Below, piece by piece: positions 8,137 through 16,071 of a DNA stretch of 64,000 nt. The translations under genes were made by a program, and so were the position numbers. The stretch's first letter is position 1. Each line of letters starts with the position of its first letter. The stretch covers positions 24,753-88,752 of the forward strand of contig ONNS01000007.1 in the NCBI GenBank assembly GCA_900319275.1. Direction: 5' to 3'. Origin of the DNA: an uncultured Eubacteriales bacterium (GTDB taxonomy: Bacteria > Bacillota > Clostridia > Oscillospirales > Oscillospiraceae). The notes below the pieces were generated by a model. It was not told the origin of the DNA. It saw nothing but the letters and a program-made list of their open reading frames with translations, and did not search any database.

Positions 8137-9741
8137 TTATCTTGTGTTTTCCTCAAGATCCGTCAGATGCACATACTCGTCATAGCTGCAGCGGCGGTCG
8201 ATGATGCCGTCGTCGGTGATCTCGATGATGCGGTTAGCGACGGTCTGGGTCAGCTGGTGGTCATGGCAGGAGAAAATCAGATTGTACTTGAAGGCCTCGA
8301 GCCCGTTGTTGAGCGCGGCGATGGATTCGAGGTCGAGATGGTTCGTCGGCTGGTCGAGCAGCAGGAAGTTCGCGCCCGAGAGCATGAGCTTGCTGAGCAT
8401 GCAGCGCACCTTCTCGCCGCCGGAGAGCACCTTGACGGGCTTGTACACATCGTCGCCCGAGAACAGCATCCGCCCGAGGAAGCCGCGCAGATAGCTCTCG
8501 CGCTTGTCCTCGGAGAACTGGCGCATCCAGTCGATCAGATCGAGATCGCAGCCCTCAAAGAAGCTGTTGTGGTCCTTGGGGAAGTAGCTCGGCGTGATCG
8601 AGGCGCCGAATTTGACGCTGCCGCTGTCTGGCTCCTCCTCACCCATGAGGATCTTGTAGAGCATCGTGACGGCCAGTTCGTTGCGGCCGATCAGCGCGAT
8701 CTTGTCGTCCTTCGAGACGATGAAGCTGATGTTGTTCAAAAGCTTTACGCCATCGACAGTTTTGCTGATCTCGGTGACAAACAGGCGATCCTTGCCGGGC
8801 TCGCGCTCCGGCTGGAAGCCGACCCAGGGATAGCGGCGGCTCGAGGCCGGCATCTCTTCGATCGTGATCTTGTCGAGCAGCTTGCGGCGGGAGGTGGCCT
8901 GGCGGGACTTCGACTTGTTGGCCGAGAAGCGGGCAATGAAGGTCTGCAGCTCCTGGATCTTCTGCTCGGCCTTCTTGTTCTGGTCGCGCGTCAGCTTCTG
9001 GATCAGCTGGCTCGACTCGTACCAGAAGTCATAGTTGCCGACGTACATCTTGATCTTGCCGTAGTCGATATCGACGATGTGGGTGCAGATGTTGTTGAGG
9101 AAGTAGCGGTCGTGGCTGACGACCAGCACTGTGCCTTCGTAGTCCATCAGAAAGTCCTCGAGCCAGACGACGCTCGCCAGGTCGAGGTTGTTGGTCGGCT
9201 CGTCGAGCAGCAGCACGTCCGGGTGACCGAAGAGCGCCTGGGCCAGCAGCACCTTGACCTTCAGGCGCGGGTCGACGTCGGCCATCAGATTTCCGTGCAG
9301 CTCGACCGGCACGCCGAGCCCCTGCAGGATGCGCCCGGCGTCGCTCTCACTCTCCCAGCCACCGAGCTCGGCGTATTCCTCCTCAAGCTCGGCCGCGCGG
9401 ATGCCGTCGTCGTCGTTGAAATCGGGCTTTTCGTAGATCGCGTCCTTCTCAATGCCGCACTCGTATAGGCGCGCATGCCCCATGATGACGGTCTCGAGCA
9501 CGGTGTGCTCGTCATAGAGGCCCTGGTTTTGCTTGAGCACCGACATGCGGCGCTTCGGATCGAGCACGATGGAGCCGGAGGTCGGCTCCAGCTCGCCGGA
9601 GAGGATCTTGATGAAGGTGGATTTCCCGGCGCCGTTGGCGCCGATGATGCCGTAGCAGTTGCCGGCGGTGAACTGCAGATCCACTTTGCTAAACAGCACG
9701 GACGGCCCGAACTGCATGGAGAGGTCGTTGACAGTAAGCAT
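8137..9741 (-). CDS. ABC-F family ATPase (YbiT/YkpA-like) with a degenerate second nucleotide site
   Basis: 534-aa soluble protein with two ABC domains and no membrane segment, as in ABC-F translation factors that act at the ribosomal E site. Domain 1: Walker A GANGAGKST (residues 34-42), Walker B LLLDEPTNNLD, H-loop VVSHDRYF; its signature motif is replaced by ADVDPRLKVKVL, which also occurs in YbiT-type proteins. The interdomain linker lies at about 240-320. Domain 2: normal LSGGEK (439-444), but the Walker A reads GRNELAVT (352-359) without the lysine, and the Walker B glutamate is Gln464 (LLLDQPTNHLD). Site composition is therefore uneven. Either housekeeping ribosome rescue or antibiotic protection is possible; nothing nearby decides it. 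Confidence 0.88.
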   Translation of the reverse strand: MLTVNDLSMQFGPSVLFSKVDLQFTAGNCYGIIGANGAGKSTFIKILSGELEPTSGSIVLDPKRRMSVLKQNQGLYDEHTVLETVIMGHARLYECGIEKDAIYEKPDFNDDDGIRAAELEEEYAELGGWESESDAGRILQGLGVPVELHGNLMADVDPRLKVKVLLAQALFGHPDVLLLDEPTNNLDLASVVWLEDFLMDYEGTVLVVSHDRYFLNNICTHIVDIDYGKIKMYVGNYDFWYESSQLIQKLTRDQNKKAEQKIQELQTFIARFSANKSKSRQATSRRKLLDKITIEEMPASSRRYPWVGFQPEREPGKDRLFVTEISKTVDGVKLLNNISFIVSKDDKIALIGRNELAVTMLYKILMGEEEPDSGSVKFGASITPSYFPKDHNSFFEGCDLDLIDWMRQFSEDKRESYLRGFLGRMLFSGDDVYKPVKVLSGGEKVRCMLSKLMLSGANFLLLDQPTNHLDLESIAALNNGLEAFKYNLIFSCHDHQLTQTVANRIIEITDDGIIDRRCSYDEYVHLTDLEENTR

Positions 9742-9772
9742 AGGAGATTCCTTTCTCAGTATAGAATTTAAT

Positions 9773-10024
9773 CCTTGCCTCGCCCCAGCCGCGAAGCGGC
9801 GTCTCGGGGGAGAGGTGTCACGATAGTGACGGAGAGGGGTTTCCGACGTTGCCCGCCTTGCCTCAAAAGCGTTTCCCGGGCCTGCTTACACAACGGCCCG
9901 TCAAAGGCGCGGCTGCGGTGCTGCCTGCCCTCTTCACCCGCTACCGGCGGCGTGGACCAAGCAGCCCCTCTCAGTCGCTGCGCGCCAGCTCTCCCCTCGC
10001 CTTGCGGCGGGGGCGAGCCAAGGG
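9773..10024. repeat. 252-bp intergenic element with terminal inverted repeats
   Basis: A 14-bp terminal inverted repeat with one mismatch: CCTTGCCTCGCCCC at 9773-9786 and GGGGCGAGCCAAGG at 10011-10024. Inside is the phrase GTGTCACGATAGTGACGGAGAGG, interrupted here as two arms of a hairpin (GTCACGATAGTGAC). It fills the gap between the ABC-F and pseudouridine synthase genes. Looks like a non-autonomous mobile or REP-type element; no ORF is supported. Confidence 0.7.
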
Positions 10025-10030
10025 GGCGGG

Positions 10031-10999
10031 TCAGACTTCCTCCAGCCCGAAATATTTTTCAGCGAAATCCACTTTTTTCACCTTGAACTCGCGGCCGCGC
10101 AGGTAGTTGAGCAGTCCGGCGTCGGTCGGAAAATCGAAGCGCAGACGGTAGGAGTAGAGCGCCTGGCCCTTTTCTTCAAAGCCGCGGTTGAAGCGCTCGC
10201 TGCCGTACTTGCCGTCGCCCAGCAGCGGCCAGCCCGCGTGGGCCATCTGCGCGCGGATCTGGTGCGTGCGTCCGGTCAGCAATCGGCATTCGACAAGACT
10301 CAGCGGCCCCTTTGAGCAGAGCGTTTTATACTCGGTGATTGCGGTTTTCGCACCGGGCTCGCTCTTTGACTTGACATACACCTGGTTTTTCGCCGCGTCC
10401 TTGAACAGAAAATCCTCCAGCCGTCCCTCACTGGGCTTCGGGCGGCCGTGCACCGCGCAGAGATAGTATTTTTCGATCTCGCGGTCGCGGATCTTTTCGT
10501 TCATGATGCGCAGCGTCTCGGCGTTTTTCGCGGCGATCACGATGCCGCCGGTGTTGCGGTCGATACGGTTGCACAAGGCCGGGGTGAAGGCGTTCTCCTC
10601 GCGAGGCCGCCACTCGCCCTTCTGGGCGAGATAGGCCTGGATGTTCGCAATTAAGGTGTTGTAATCCCATACGCCGGCGCTGTGGCAGAGCACACCGGGC
10701 TTCTTGTCGGCCAGCAGGATATTCTCATCCTCGTACACCACGGTGAGCCGCGGCGTGCCGACCTTGAGATAGGAATTTTCTTCCCGAGGCCTTTCAAAAA
10801 ACTCGTCGTTGATGTATAATTGTATTGTATCCCCGAGCGCAAGACGCGTATCGCGCTTAGCGCCCTTGTTGTTCACCTTGATGCGCTTGAGACGGATATA
10901 CTTTTGTAAAAGGCTCTCCGGCAGCAGGGGGACGGCCTTGCCCACAAAGCGGTCCAGCCGCTGCCCGGCGTCGTTTTGCCTGATCGTCAGTTCTTTCAT
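10031..10999 (-). CDS. RluD/RluC-type pseudouridine synthase
   Basis: 322-aa RNA modification enzyme. N-terminal S4-like RNA-binding domain at about residues 1-75 (QRLDRFVGKAVP, LLQKYIRLKRIKVN), then the PseudoU_synth_2 catalytic domain. The catalytic aspartate is D147 in CNRIDRNTGG, where family members usually have HRLDxxTSG; the Asn for His and Ile for Leu are tolerated variants. A second conserved stretch is LTGRTHQIRAQMAHAGWPLLGD. Target uridine (23S rRNA, tRNA or other) cannot be assigned. It stands alone on the minus strand. Confidence 0.9.
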   Translation of the reverse strand: MKELTIRQNDAGQRLDRFVGKAVPLLPESLLQKYIRLKRIKVNNKGAKRDTRLALGDTIQLYINDEFFERPREENSYLKVGTPRLTVVYEDENILLADKKPGVLCHSAGVWDYNTLIANIQAYLAQKGEWRPREENAFTPALCNRIDRNTGGIVIAAKNAETLRIMNEKIRDREIEKYYLCAVHGRPKPSEGRLEDFLFKDAAKNQVYVKSKSEPGAKTAITEYKTLCSKGPLSLVECRLLTGRTHQIRAQMAHAGWPLLGDGKYGSERFNRGFEEKGQALYSYRLRFDFPTDAGLLNYLRGREFKVKKVDFAEKYFGLEEV

Positions 11000-11061
11000 C
11001 GGCGTGCTCCAAAATCACTGGTGTTTTCTTCTTTTTTGGATTATACACGATAAATTTTCTG

Positions 11062-11090
11062 TTGACAAGTCCTGACAAAGCAACTATAAT
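11062..11090 (+). promoter_or_regulatory. Perfect consensus sigma-A promoter for yceD-rpmF
   Basis: TTGACA at 11062-11067, 17-bp spacer, TATAAT at 11085-11090. Both hexamers are the exact consensus. The next plus-strand gene starts about 300 bases downstream, so a long leader is implied that contains the element at 11158-11388. Confidence 0.8.
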
Positions 11091-11157
11091 ACTAAGGCGA
11101 CTGTGCGAGGTATGATACTATACACCGATAAAAAGCTTTAGAGTTTTACCGAGACAG

Positions 11158-11388
11158 AATTGTGTCAGGCGAGGCGGCGGTCGCAGGTCATAATGGAGAT
11201 ATATGGCCTAGCGAAGGGCGCCCAGCGAAGCGCCTACGCTTTGCTGGGAAGAGGAGGCACAGCGGAGGGAGCGAGCTTTCGCCGCGTCTGGCGGAAGCGA
11301 GACGATCCGGAGCTTGTGCCGACGAAACGAAGCATGGCGCAATTGTGGCCGGTAAAAAATGAAGGGTTTTATTGGTGGATAGTATACT
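11158..11388 (+). repeat. Upstream element copy 1 (shared with spoIIE), with an inserted hairpin module
   Basis: Begins TTGTGTCAGGCGAGGC, then CATAATGGAGATATATGG, and ends with GCAATTGTGGCCGG followed after 36 bases by TATACT right at the yceD start. The same order is found in reverse complement at 50884-51006 upstream of spoIIE, where the core is about 122 bp. The extra length here is an insert with hairpin CCCAGCGAAGCG/CGCTTTGCTGGG (from 11221) and a module GAGCGAGCTTTCGCCGC...GGCGGAAGCGAGACGAT (11269-11306) that also occurs at 12385-12421. It probably lies in the 5' leader of yceD-rpmF. Confidence 0.65.
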
Positions 11389-11880
11389 ATGCGTCTGAAT
11401 CTGAGTAAGATCATCGAGATCCCCGGCGGCTCCGTCCCTTTCGACTGTGAGCTGGATACCGAAGGGCTGGATTTTCCTTCGATCCGGGCGTATTTGAATC
11501 CGCCCCATGCGGTCGGCCGCATCGTGAACGAGGCCGGTGTGCTCCGTCTCGAAGGGACGCTGACGGCAGAGCTGCTCTGCGTCTGCGATCGCTGCGCTGC
11601 GGAGTTTGAAAGCACCAAGGTGACCGCTCTTCACGCCACGATCGTGGAAGAGGACGACGGAGAAAACCCCGAGCTGTTCCTGCTGGAGGGAACCGAGGTC
11701 GACCTCGACGAGATCCTGGTGACGAACTTCGTACTGGACATGGAGACCAAGTTCCTCTGCCGCGAGGACTGCAAAGGTCTCTGCCCGCGCTGCGGCAAAA
11801 ATCTGAATCTCGGCCCCTGCGGGTGCGGGAAGGAACATGATCCAAGATTTGCTGTGCTTGAGCAGCTTTTGGATAAATAA
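11389..11880 (+). CDS. yceD: DUF177 (YceD) protein
   Basis: 163-aa cytosolic protein of the DUF177/YceD family. The family is nearly always encoded just before rpmF, as here, and is linked in other bacteria to 23S rRNA accumulation. Two cysteine groups are visible: CVCDRC (about residues 63-68) and CREDCKGLCPRCGKN ending in GPCGCG, which could bind metal. An acidic stretch lies between them. A weak GGTGG ribosome site precedes the ATG. It is the first gene of a two-gene operon behind the 11062 promoter. Confidence 0.88.
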   Translation: MRLNLSKIIEIPGGSVPFDCELDTEGLDFPSIRAYLNPPHAVGRIVNEAGVLRLEGTLTAELLCVCDRCAAEFESTKVTALHATIVEEDDGENPELFLLEGTEVDLDEILVTNFVLDMETKFLCREDCKGLCPRCGKNLNLGPCGCGKEHDPRFAVLEQLLDK

Positions 11881-11933
11881 GAACAACAAATAAGAACTGC
11901 TCAAGTAAGCAGCGATTATCAGGAGGTGTCAAC

Positions 11934-12122
11934 ATGGCAGTCCCAAAAGGAAAAGTATCTCGGCAGAGACGTGACAAGAGACGTTCTTCCACCTGGAAGC
12001 TCACTGCTCCCAATCTGGTCAAGTGCCCCAACTGCGGCGAGCTGGTCAAGCCCCACCACGCCTGCAAAAACTGTGGTCTGTACAATGGCCGCACTGTTCT
12101 CAAAGTTGAGGAGAGCAAGTAA
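11934..12122 (+). CDS. rpmF: 50S ribosomal protein L32
   Basis: 62-aa basic ribosomal protein of the large subunit. The typical start MAVPKGKVSRQRRDKRRS is followed by two CxxC pairs, CPNC and CKNC, of the zinc-binding form. A strong AGGAGGTG ribosome site lies 8 bases before the ATG. It follows yceD, the usual partner, and is ended by the hairpin at 12132. Confidence 0.98.
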   Translation: MAVPKGKVSRQRRDKRRSSTWKLTAPNLVKCPNCGELVKPHHACKNCGLYNGRTVLKVEESK

Positions 12123-12131
12123 AAAAGCTTG

Positions 12132-12163
12132 AGGAAGAAAGGGTCCGCCTTTCTTCCTTTTGC
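12132..12163 (+). terminator. rpmF terminator
   Basis: AGGAAGAAAGG, loop GTCCG, CCTTTCTTCCT followed by TTTGCTTTT, a few bases after the rpmF stop. Confidence 0.85.
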
Positions 12164-12169
12164 TTTTAT

Positions 12170-12606
12170 AACTGTTGAGCCCTTTAGGGGCTCAACAGTT
12201 AGGGGGATGCACGGCGCTGCGCGCACTCGGCTTGCGGGGGACGCCTCGCATCGTCAAACGAAACTCGCTCCAGTCCGCTTCCCCGGTTTCCGTAATTGCC
12301 GGGAAAGCTCCCCATCCGCTCCTTCCGTTTTCCTCTCAAATGCAAAGCACCTGCTTTGCATTTGCTAAGGACGAGCAGTGGAGTGAGCGAGCTTTCGCCG
12401 CCTCGGCGGAAGCGAGACGATATGGAACTTGCGAGGACGCGCACCGTGAGAAGAGTTTTTTCCGAGGCGCATGTCCTCGGAAAAAACAGATTTAAATTGT
12501 TTTTCGCCTTGCGAGGCGAAAAAACAGAGGAAGATTCCCCCGGCGGGGGAAATGTCTGCGCAGCAGACAAAAGGGGGGTGGAGAGGTGCCCCTCTGAACA
12601 CCCCCC
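12170..12606 (+). repeat. Mosaic hairpin element, copy 1
   Basis: About 437 bp without a credible gene, made of a row of near-perfect hairpins: AACTGTTGAGCCC/GGGCTCAACAGTT (12170-12200), CAAATGCAAAGC/GCTTTGCATTTG (12337-12364), the CTTTCGCCG/CGGCGGAAG module, TTTTTTCCGAGG/CCTCGGAAAAAA, TTTTTCGCCT/AGGCGAAAAA, TTCCCCC/GGGGGAA, TGTCTGC/GCAGACA and GGGGGGTG/CACCCCCC. It shares one block of about 43 bp with the copy at 16072 and another of about 48 bp with the copy at 63307. It separates rpmF from the DUF512 gene. Confidence 0.75.
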
Positions 12607-12661
12607 GATGATGGGAGAGTTGAATTGGTATTTGCTTTTGTCAAAGGCGGAAGAGGCGCGT

Positions 12662-14029
12662 ATGGAAAACAAGATCAAATCGGTCGATCCGACGAGCCCG
12701 CTGCTGCACAAGGTGCACGCGGGGGATACGGTGGTCGCCATCAACGACCATCCGATCGTCGACGTGCTGGATTATAAATTTTTCTCCTACGAAAAAAAGC
12801 TGCTGCTGCGCCTGCAGCGGCCGGACGGCAGTGAGTATACCGTGGCGGTGCGCCATTTTGAGGGGCAGGATCTCGGATTGGACTTCGAGAGCTACCTGAT
12901 GGATACGCCGCGATCCTGCTCGAACGGCTGCGTGTTCTGCTTTATCGACCAGCTGCCGAAGGGCATGCGCCCGACGATGTATTTCAAGGACGACGACGCG
13001 CGGCTGAGCTTTCTTCTCGGCAACTATATCACCCTGACGAACCTATCGCCGCGCGAAATCGAGCGCATCATTGCCCTGCGCGTAAGCCCCATCAATGTCT
13101 CGGTGCACACGACGAATCCGGAGCTGCGCTGCAGGATGCTGCGCAACCGCTTCGCCGGCGAGAGCATCGAGGTCATGCGCCGCTTTGCCGCGGCCGGCAT
13201 CGTCATGAACTGCCAGATCGTCTGCTGCCCCGGATTGAACGACGGCGACGAGCTGCAGCGCACGATGGAGGATCTCGCGGTCATGTATCCGGGCGTACAC
13301 AGTGTGTCGATCGTGCCGCTCGGCGTGACGAAATACCGCGAGGGGCTCTATCCACTGACGCCCTTCACCCGCGAGCACGCGGGAGAGACCATCGACCAGG
13401 TGACGGCCTTCGGCGATCAGTGCGTGGAGAAATACGGCACGCGCATCTTCTTCTGCGGCGACGAGCTCTATCTCACCGCCGGGTACGAGCTGCCGCCCGA
13501 TGAATTTTATGAGGAGCACACACAGCTCGAAAACGGCGTGGGCATGCTCCGCCTGATGGAGAGCGAGTTTCGCTCTGCCCTGCGCCTCAGCGACGGGGTG
13601 GACGGTGTGCCCTTCTCGATCGCGACGGGCACCGCGGCGGCACCCTTCTTTGAAAAGTTGCTCGCGCTCGCCAAGGAGCAATACCCCAGCCTCAACGGCC
13701 GGGTGTATGCCATAGAAAACGACTTTTTCGGCCACACGATCACGGTCTCCGGCCTGATCACCGGACAGGACCTTGTCGCCCAGCTCAAGGGGAAGGCGCT
13801 CGGCGAGCGGCTGTTCATTTCCCAGAATATGCTGCGGCGCCAGGAGATGGACTTTCTGGACGATATGACGCTCTCCCAGGCTGTCGAGGCGCTCGGCGTG
13901 CCGATCTATCCGAACGAGTCCGACGGCTTCGTGCTCTGGGACGCGATCTCCGGCGACGCTCTGCCCGAGGTCCGGCTGCCCGAACAGGGCGAGGCCACGG
14001 CGTACTACCGCTACAATCAGAATCCGTAG
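12662..14029 (+). CDS. DUF512 radical-SAM protein with N-terminal PDZ-like domain
   Basis: 455-aa protein of the DUF512 family common in anaerobic Firmicutes. An N-terminal PDZ-like segment (SPLLHKVHAGDTVVAINDHP) is followed by a radical-SAM centre with cysteines in SCSNGCVFCFIDQLPKGM, then the DUF512 domain ending in a region with QNMLRRQEMDFLDD. The function is unknown; Fe-S enzyme chemistry is implied. An open frame runs 366 bases upstream through the hairpin repeat, but the ATG at 12662 has a GGAAGAGG ribosome site and matches the start of the PDZ domain. In many genomes this gene sits next to der, as here. Confidence 0.9.
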   Translation: MENKIKSVDPTSPLLHKVHAGDTVVAINDHPIVDVLDYKFFSYEKKLLLRLQRPDGSEYTVAVRHFEGQDLGLDFESYLMDTPRSCSNGCVFCFIDQLPKGMRPTMYFKDDDARLSFLLGNYITLTNLSPREIERIIALRVSPINVSVHTTNPELRCRMLRNRFAGESIEVMRRFAAAGIVMNCQIVCCPGLNDGDELQRTMEDLAVMYPGVHSVSIVPLGVTKYREGLYPLTPFTREHAGETIDQVTAFGDQCVEKYGTRIFFCGDELYLTAGYELPPDEFYEEHTQLENGVGMLRLMESEFRSALRLSDGVDGVPFSIATGTAAAPFFEKLLALAKEQYPSLNGRVYAIENDFFGHTITVSGLITGQDLVAQLKGKALGERLFISQNMLRRQEMDFLDDMTLSQAVEALGVPIYPNESDGFVLWDAISGDALPEVRLPEQGEATAYYRYNQNP

Positions 14030-14087
14030 TATAGTTTCACTGACCACTATCCACTAACCACTAATCACTATTCAGGAGGCACAAGGC

Positions 14088-15413
14088 ATGTCCAAACCCC
14101 TGGTCGCCATTGTCGGCCGCCCCAATGTGGGAAAATCCATGCTGTTCAACCGTCTGGTGGGACAGCGTCTCTCCATCGTGGAGGATACCCCCGGCGTCAC
14201 CCGCGACCGGCTGTATGCCGAGTGCGAGTGGAGAGGCCGGACCTTTGATCTGGTCGATACCGGCGGCATCGAGCCGAGCACCGACAGCGAGATCCTGCTC
14301 TTTATGCGCGAGCAGGCGCAGATCGCGATCGATGCGGCGACGGTCATCATACTCGTCACCGATATCCGCACCGGCGTCACGGCCGCGGACAAGGAAGTGG
14401 CGAATATGCTGCTGCGCTCGGGCAAGCCCGTGGTGCTGGCCGTCAATAAGGACGACTCCACCGGCGTGCAGAACCCGGCCATCTATGAATTTTACGAGCT
14501 CGGACTCGGCGATCCGATCGGCGTCTCGGCAGTCCACGGCCACGGCACCGGCGAGATCCTCGACGCCTGCTTTGCCTATTTCCCCGATGAAGAGGAGGAA
14601 AGCAGCGAGGACGAGAGCATCAAGGTCGCCCTGATCGGAAAGCCCAATGTCGGCAAGTCCTCGCTGATCAACTTCATCCTCGGCGAGAAGCGCGTCATTG
14701 TCAGCGACGTGGCCGGTACGACCCGCGACGCGGTAGACACCTCTTTCACCAATAGCCACGGCAGCTATACCTTTATCGACACGGCCGGTATCCGCCGCCA
14801 GTCCCGCGTGGACGAGCGGGTCGAGAAATTCTCGGTCATGCGCGCGCAGCTCGCGATCGAGCGCGCCGACGTCTGTCTCATCATGATCGACGCGCGCGAC
14901 GGCGTCACGGAGCAGGACACCAAGATCGCCGGACTCGCGCATGAATCCGGCAAAGCCAGCATCGTCGTCGTCAACAAGTGGGATCTGGTGGAAAAAGAGA
15001 CCGGCACCATGGAGAAGATGCGCAAGGACATCATGCGCGATCTCAGCTTTATGAGCTATGCCCCGATCGTCTTTATCTCGGCCCTGACCGGGCAGCGCAC
15101 CGAACGGCTCTTCGAGCTGATCAACTATGTCAACGACCAAAGCCATATGCGCATCACGACCGGCATGCTCAACAACGTGCTGGCTGACGCGCAGGAGCGT
15201 ATGCAGCCGCCCACCGACAAGGGCCGCCGTCTGAAGATCTACTACATGACGCAGACCGGCATCTGCCCACCGAACTTCGTCATCTTCTGCAATTCCCGCG
15301 AGCTGTTCCATTTTTCCTACCAGCGGTATCTTGAAAATCAGATCCGTTCGGTCTTCGGGCTGGAGGGCACGCCTGTGCGTATCGTCATCCGGCAGAAGGG
15401 AGAGAATGAGTAA
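14088..15413 (+). CDS. der: Ribosome-assembly GTPase Der (EngA)
   Basis: 441-aa GTPase with two tandem G domains and a C-terminal KH-like domain, needed for 50S subunit maturation. First P-loop GRPNVGKS at residues 10-17, first G4 motif NKDD; second P-loop GKPNVGKSS near residue 184 and second G4 motif NKWD. Switch motifs TPGVTRD and AGTTRDAVDT are intact. An AGGAGG site precedes the ATG. The stop codon TAA overlaps the following ATG by one base, so the next gene is coupled to it. Confidence 0.97.
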   Translation: MSKPLVAIVGRPNVGKSMLFNRLVGQRLSIVEDTPGVTRDRLYAECEWRGRTFDLVDTGGIEPSTDSEILLFMREQAQIAIDAATVIILVTDIRTGVTAADKEVANMLLRSGKPVVLAVNKDDSTGVQNPAIYEFYELGLGDPIGVSAVHGHGTGEILDACFAYFPDEEEESSEDESIKVALIGKPNVGKSSLINFILGEKRVIVSDVAGTTRDAVDTSFTNSHGSYTFIDTAGIRRQSRVDERVEKFSVMRAQLAIERADVCLIMIDARDGVTEQDTKIAGLAHESGKASIVVVNKWDLVEKETGTMEKMRKDIMRDLSFMSYAPIVFISALTGQRTERLFELINYVNDQSHMRITTGMLNNVLADAQERMQPPTDKGRRLKIYYMTQTGICPPNFVIFCNSRELFHFSYQRYLENQIRSVFGLEGTPVRIVIRQKGENE

Positions 15414-16069
15414 TGGTCTGGGTATTATCTGTGCTTGTGGCGGCCCTGGCCTACTTCTGCGGCTGTCTGGATGCCGGGGTCATCGCCGGAAACTTCGTGT
15501 TTCACCGCAATTTAAGCCGTCTCGGCAAGGGCAATGTCGGCTTTTCAAACTTCCGGCGCATCTACGGCTGGAAGGGTTTTGCCGTCCTCTTTGGGATCGA
15601 GGCCGTGATCGACCTGCTGCCGATCCTGATCGGCTCGATCTTCTTCTCCACGCTCAAAGTGAAGAACGTCGATACGGCGCTCATTGGCCGCGCGCTGGCC
15701 GGTTACTGCCTGACGGTGGGCCGCCTCTGGCCATATACCAGGGACTTTCACGGCCGCAGCGGCGCCTTTGCGCTGCTCTTCACCGCCTTCGGTATCTCGA
15801 TGCCCGTGGGCTTCACGGTGGTGGTCGGCGTCGCTGCAGGCTTTGCTGCCAGCCGGATGTTCTCGGTGGCCGCGCTGGCGGGGGCCGTGGTCTTCGTTGG
15901 CACGACGCTGCTGGCCGTGGACGAGCGCCTGGCCGTGAATATTGTACTGATTCTGGCCGTTCTTGTCCTTTTGCGCCACATCCCCTCGCTTGTCCGCATC
16001 CGCAAAAAGACCGAACCGAAGCTGAGCTTCCAGGAGGATATCAGCTACAAGTTCGACGAAAAATTTTAG
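15413..16069 (+). CDS. Divergent PlsY-like membrane protein
   Basis: 218-aa integral membrane protein with about five hydrophobic segments, directly coupled to der, where plsY (acyl-phosphate:glycerol-3-phosphate acyltransferase) sits in many Firmicutes. Motif 2 of PlsY (GSGNIGATNxxR) is recognisable as GKGNVGFSNFRRIYG. The first motif (GSIPxGYLxGK) is reduced to GCLDAGVIAGN, and the third (HxFPVFxxFKGGKG) is WPYTRDFHGRSG, without its histidine and with a changed glycine-lysine loop. It may be a true but divergent acyltransferase or a PlsY-derived protein with another role. The C-terminus is cytosolic and charged. Confidence 0.6.
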   Translation: MVWVLSVLVAALAYFCGCLDAGVIAGNFVFHRNLSRLGKGNVGFSNFRRIYGWKGFAVLFGIEAVIDLLPILIGSIFFSTLKVKNVDTALIGRALAGYCLTVGRLWPYTRDFHGRSGAFALLFTAFGISMPVGFTVVVGVAAGFAASRMFSVAALAGAVVFVGTTLLAVDERLAVNIVLILAVLVLLRHIPSLVRIRKKTEPKLSFQEDISYKFDEKF

Positions 16070-16071
16070 TG

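Noticed and set aside
9776-10086. Plus-strand open frames in the ABC-F to pseudouridine synthase gap
   Set aside because: The region is a terminal-inverted-repeat element; the frames have no ribosome site and overlap the end of the real minus-strand gene.
11377-11388. TATACT directly before yceD as a promoter
   Set aside because: It touches the start codon and has no -35 hexamer at the right distance; it is more likely the conserved end of the element.
12296-12661. N-terminal extension of the DUF512 protein
   Set aside because: It lies in the mosaic hairpin repeat; the ATG at 12662 fits the PDZ-like domain start.
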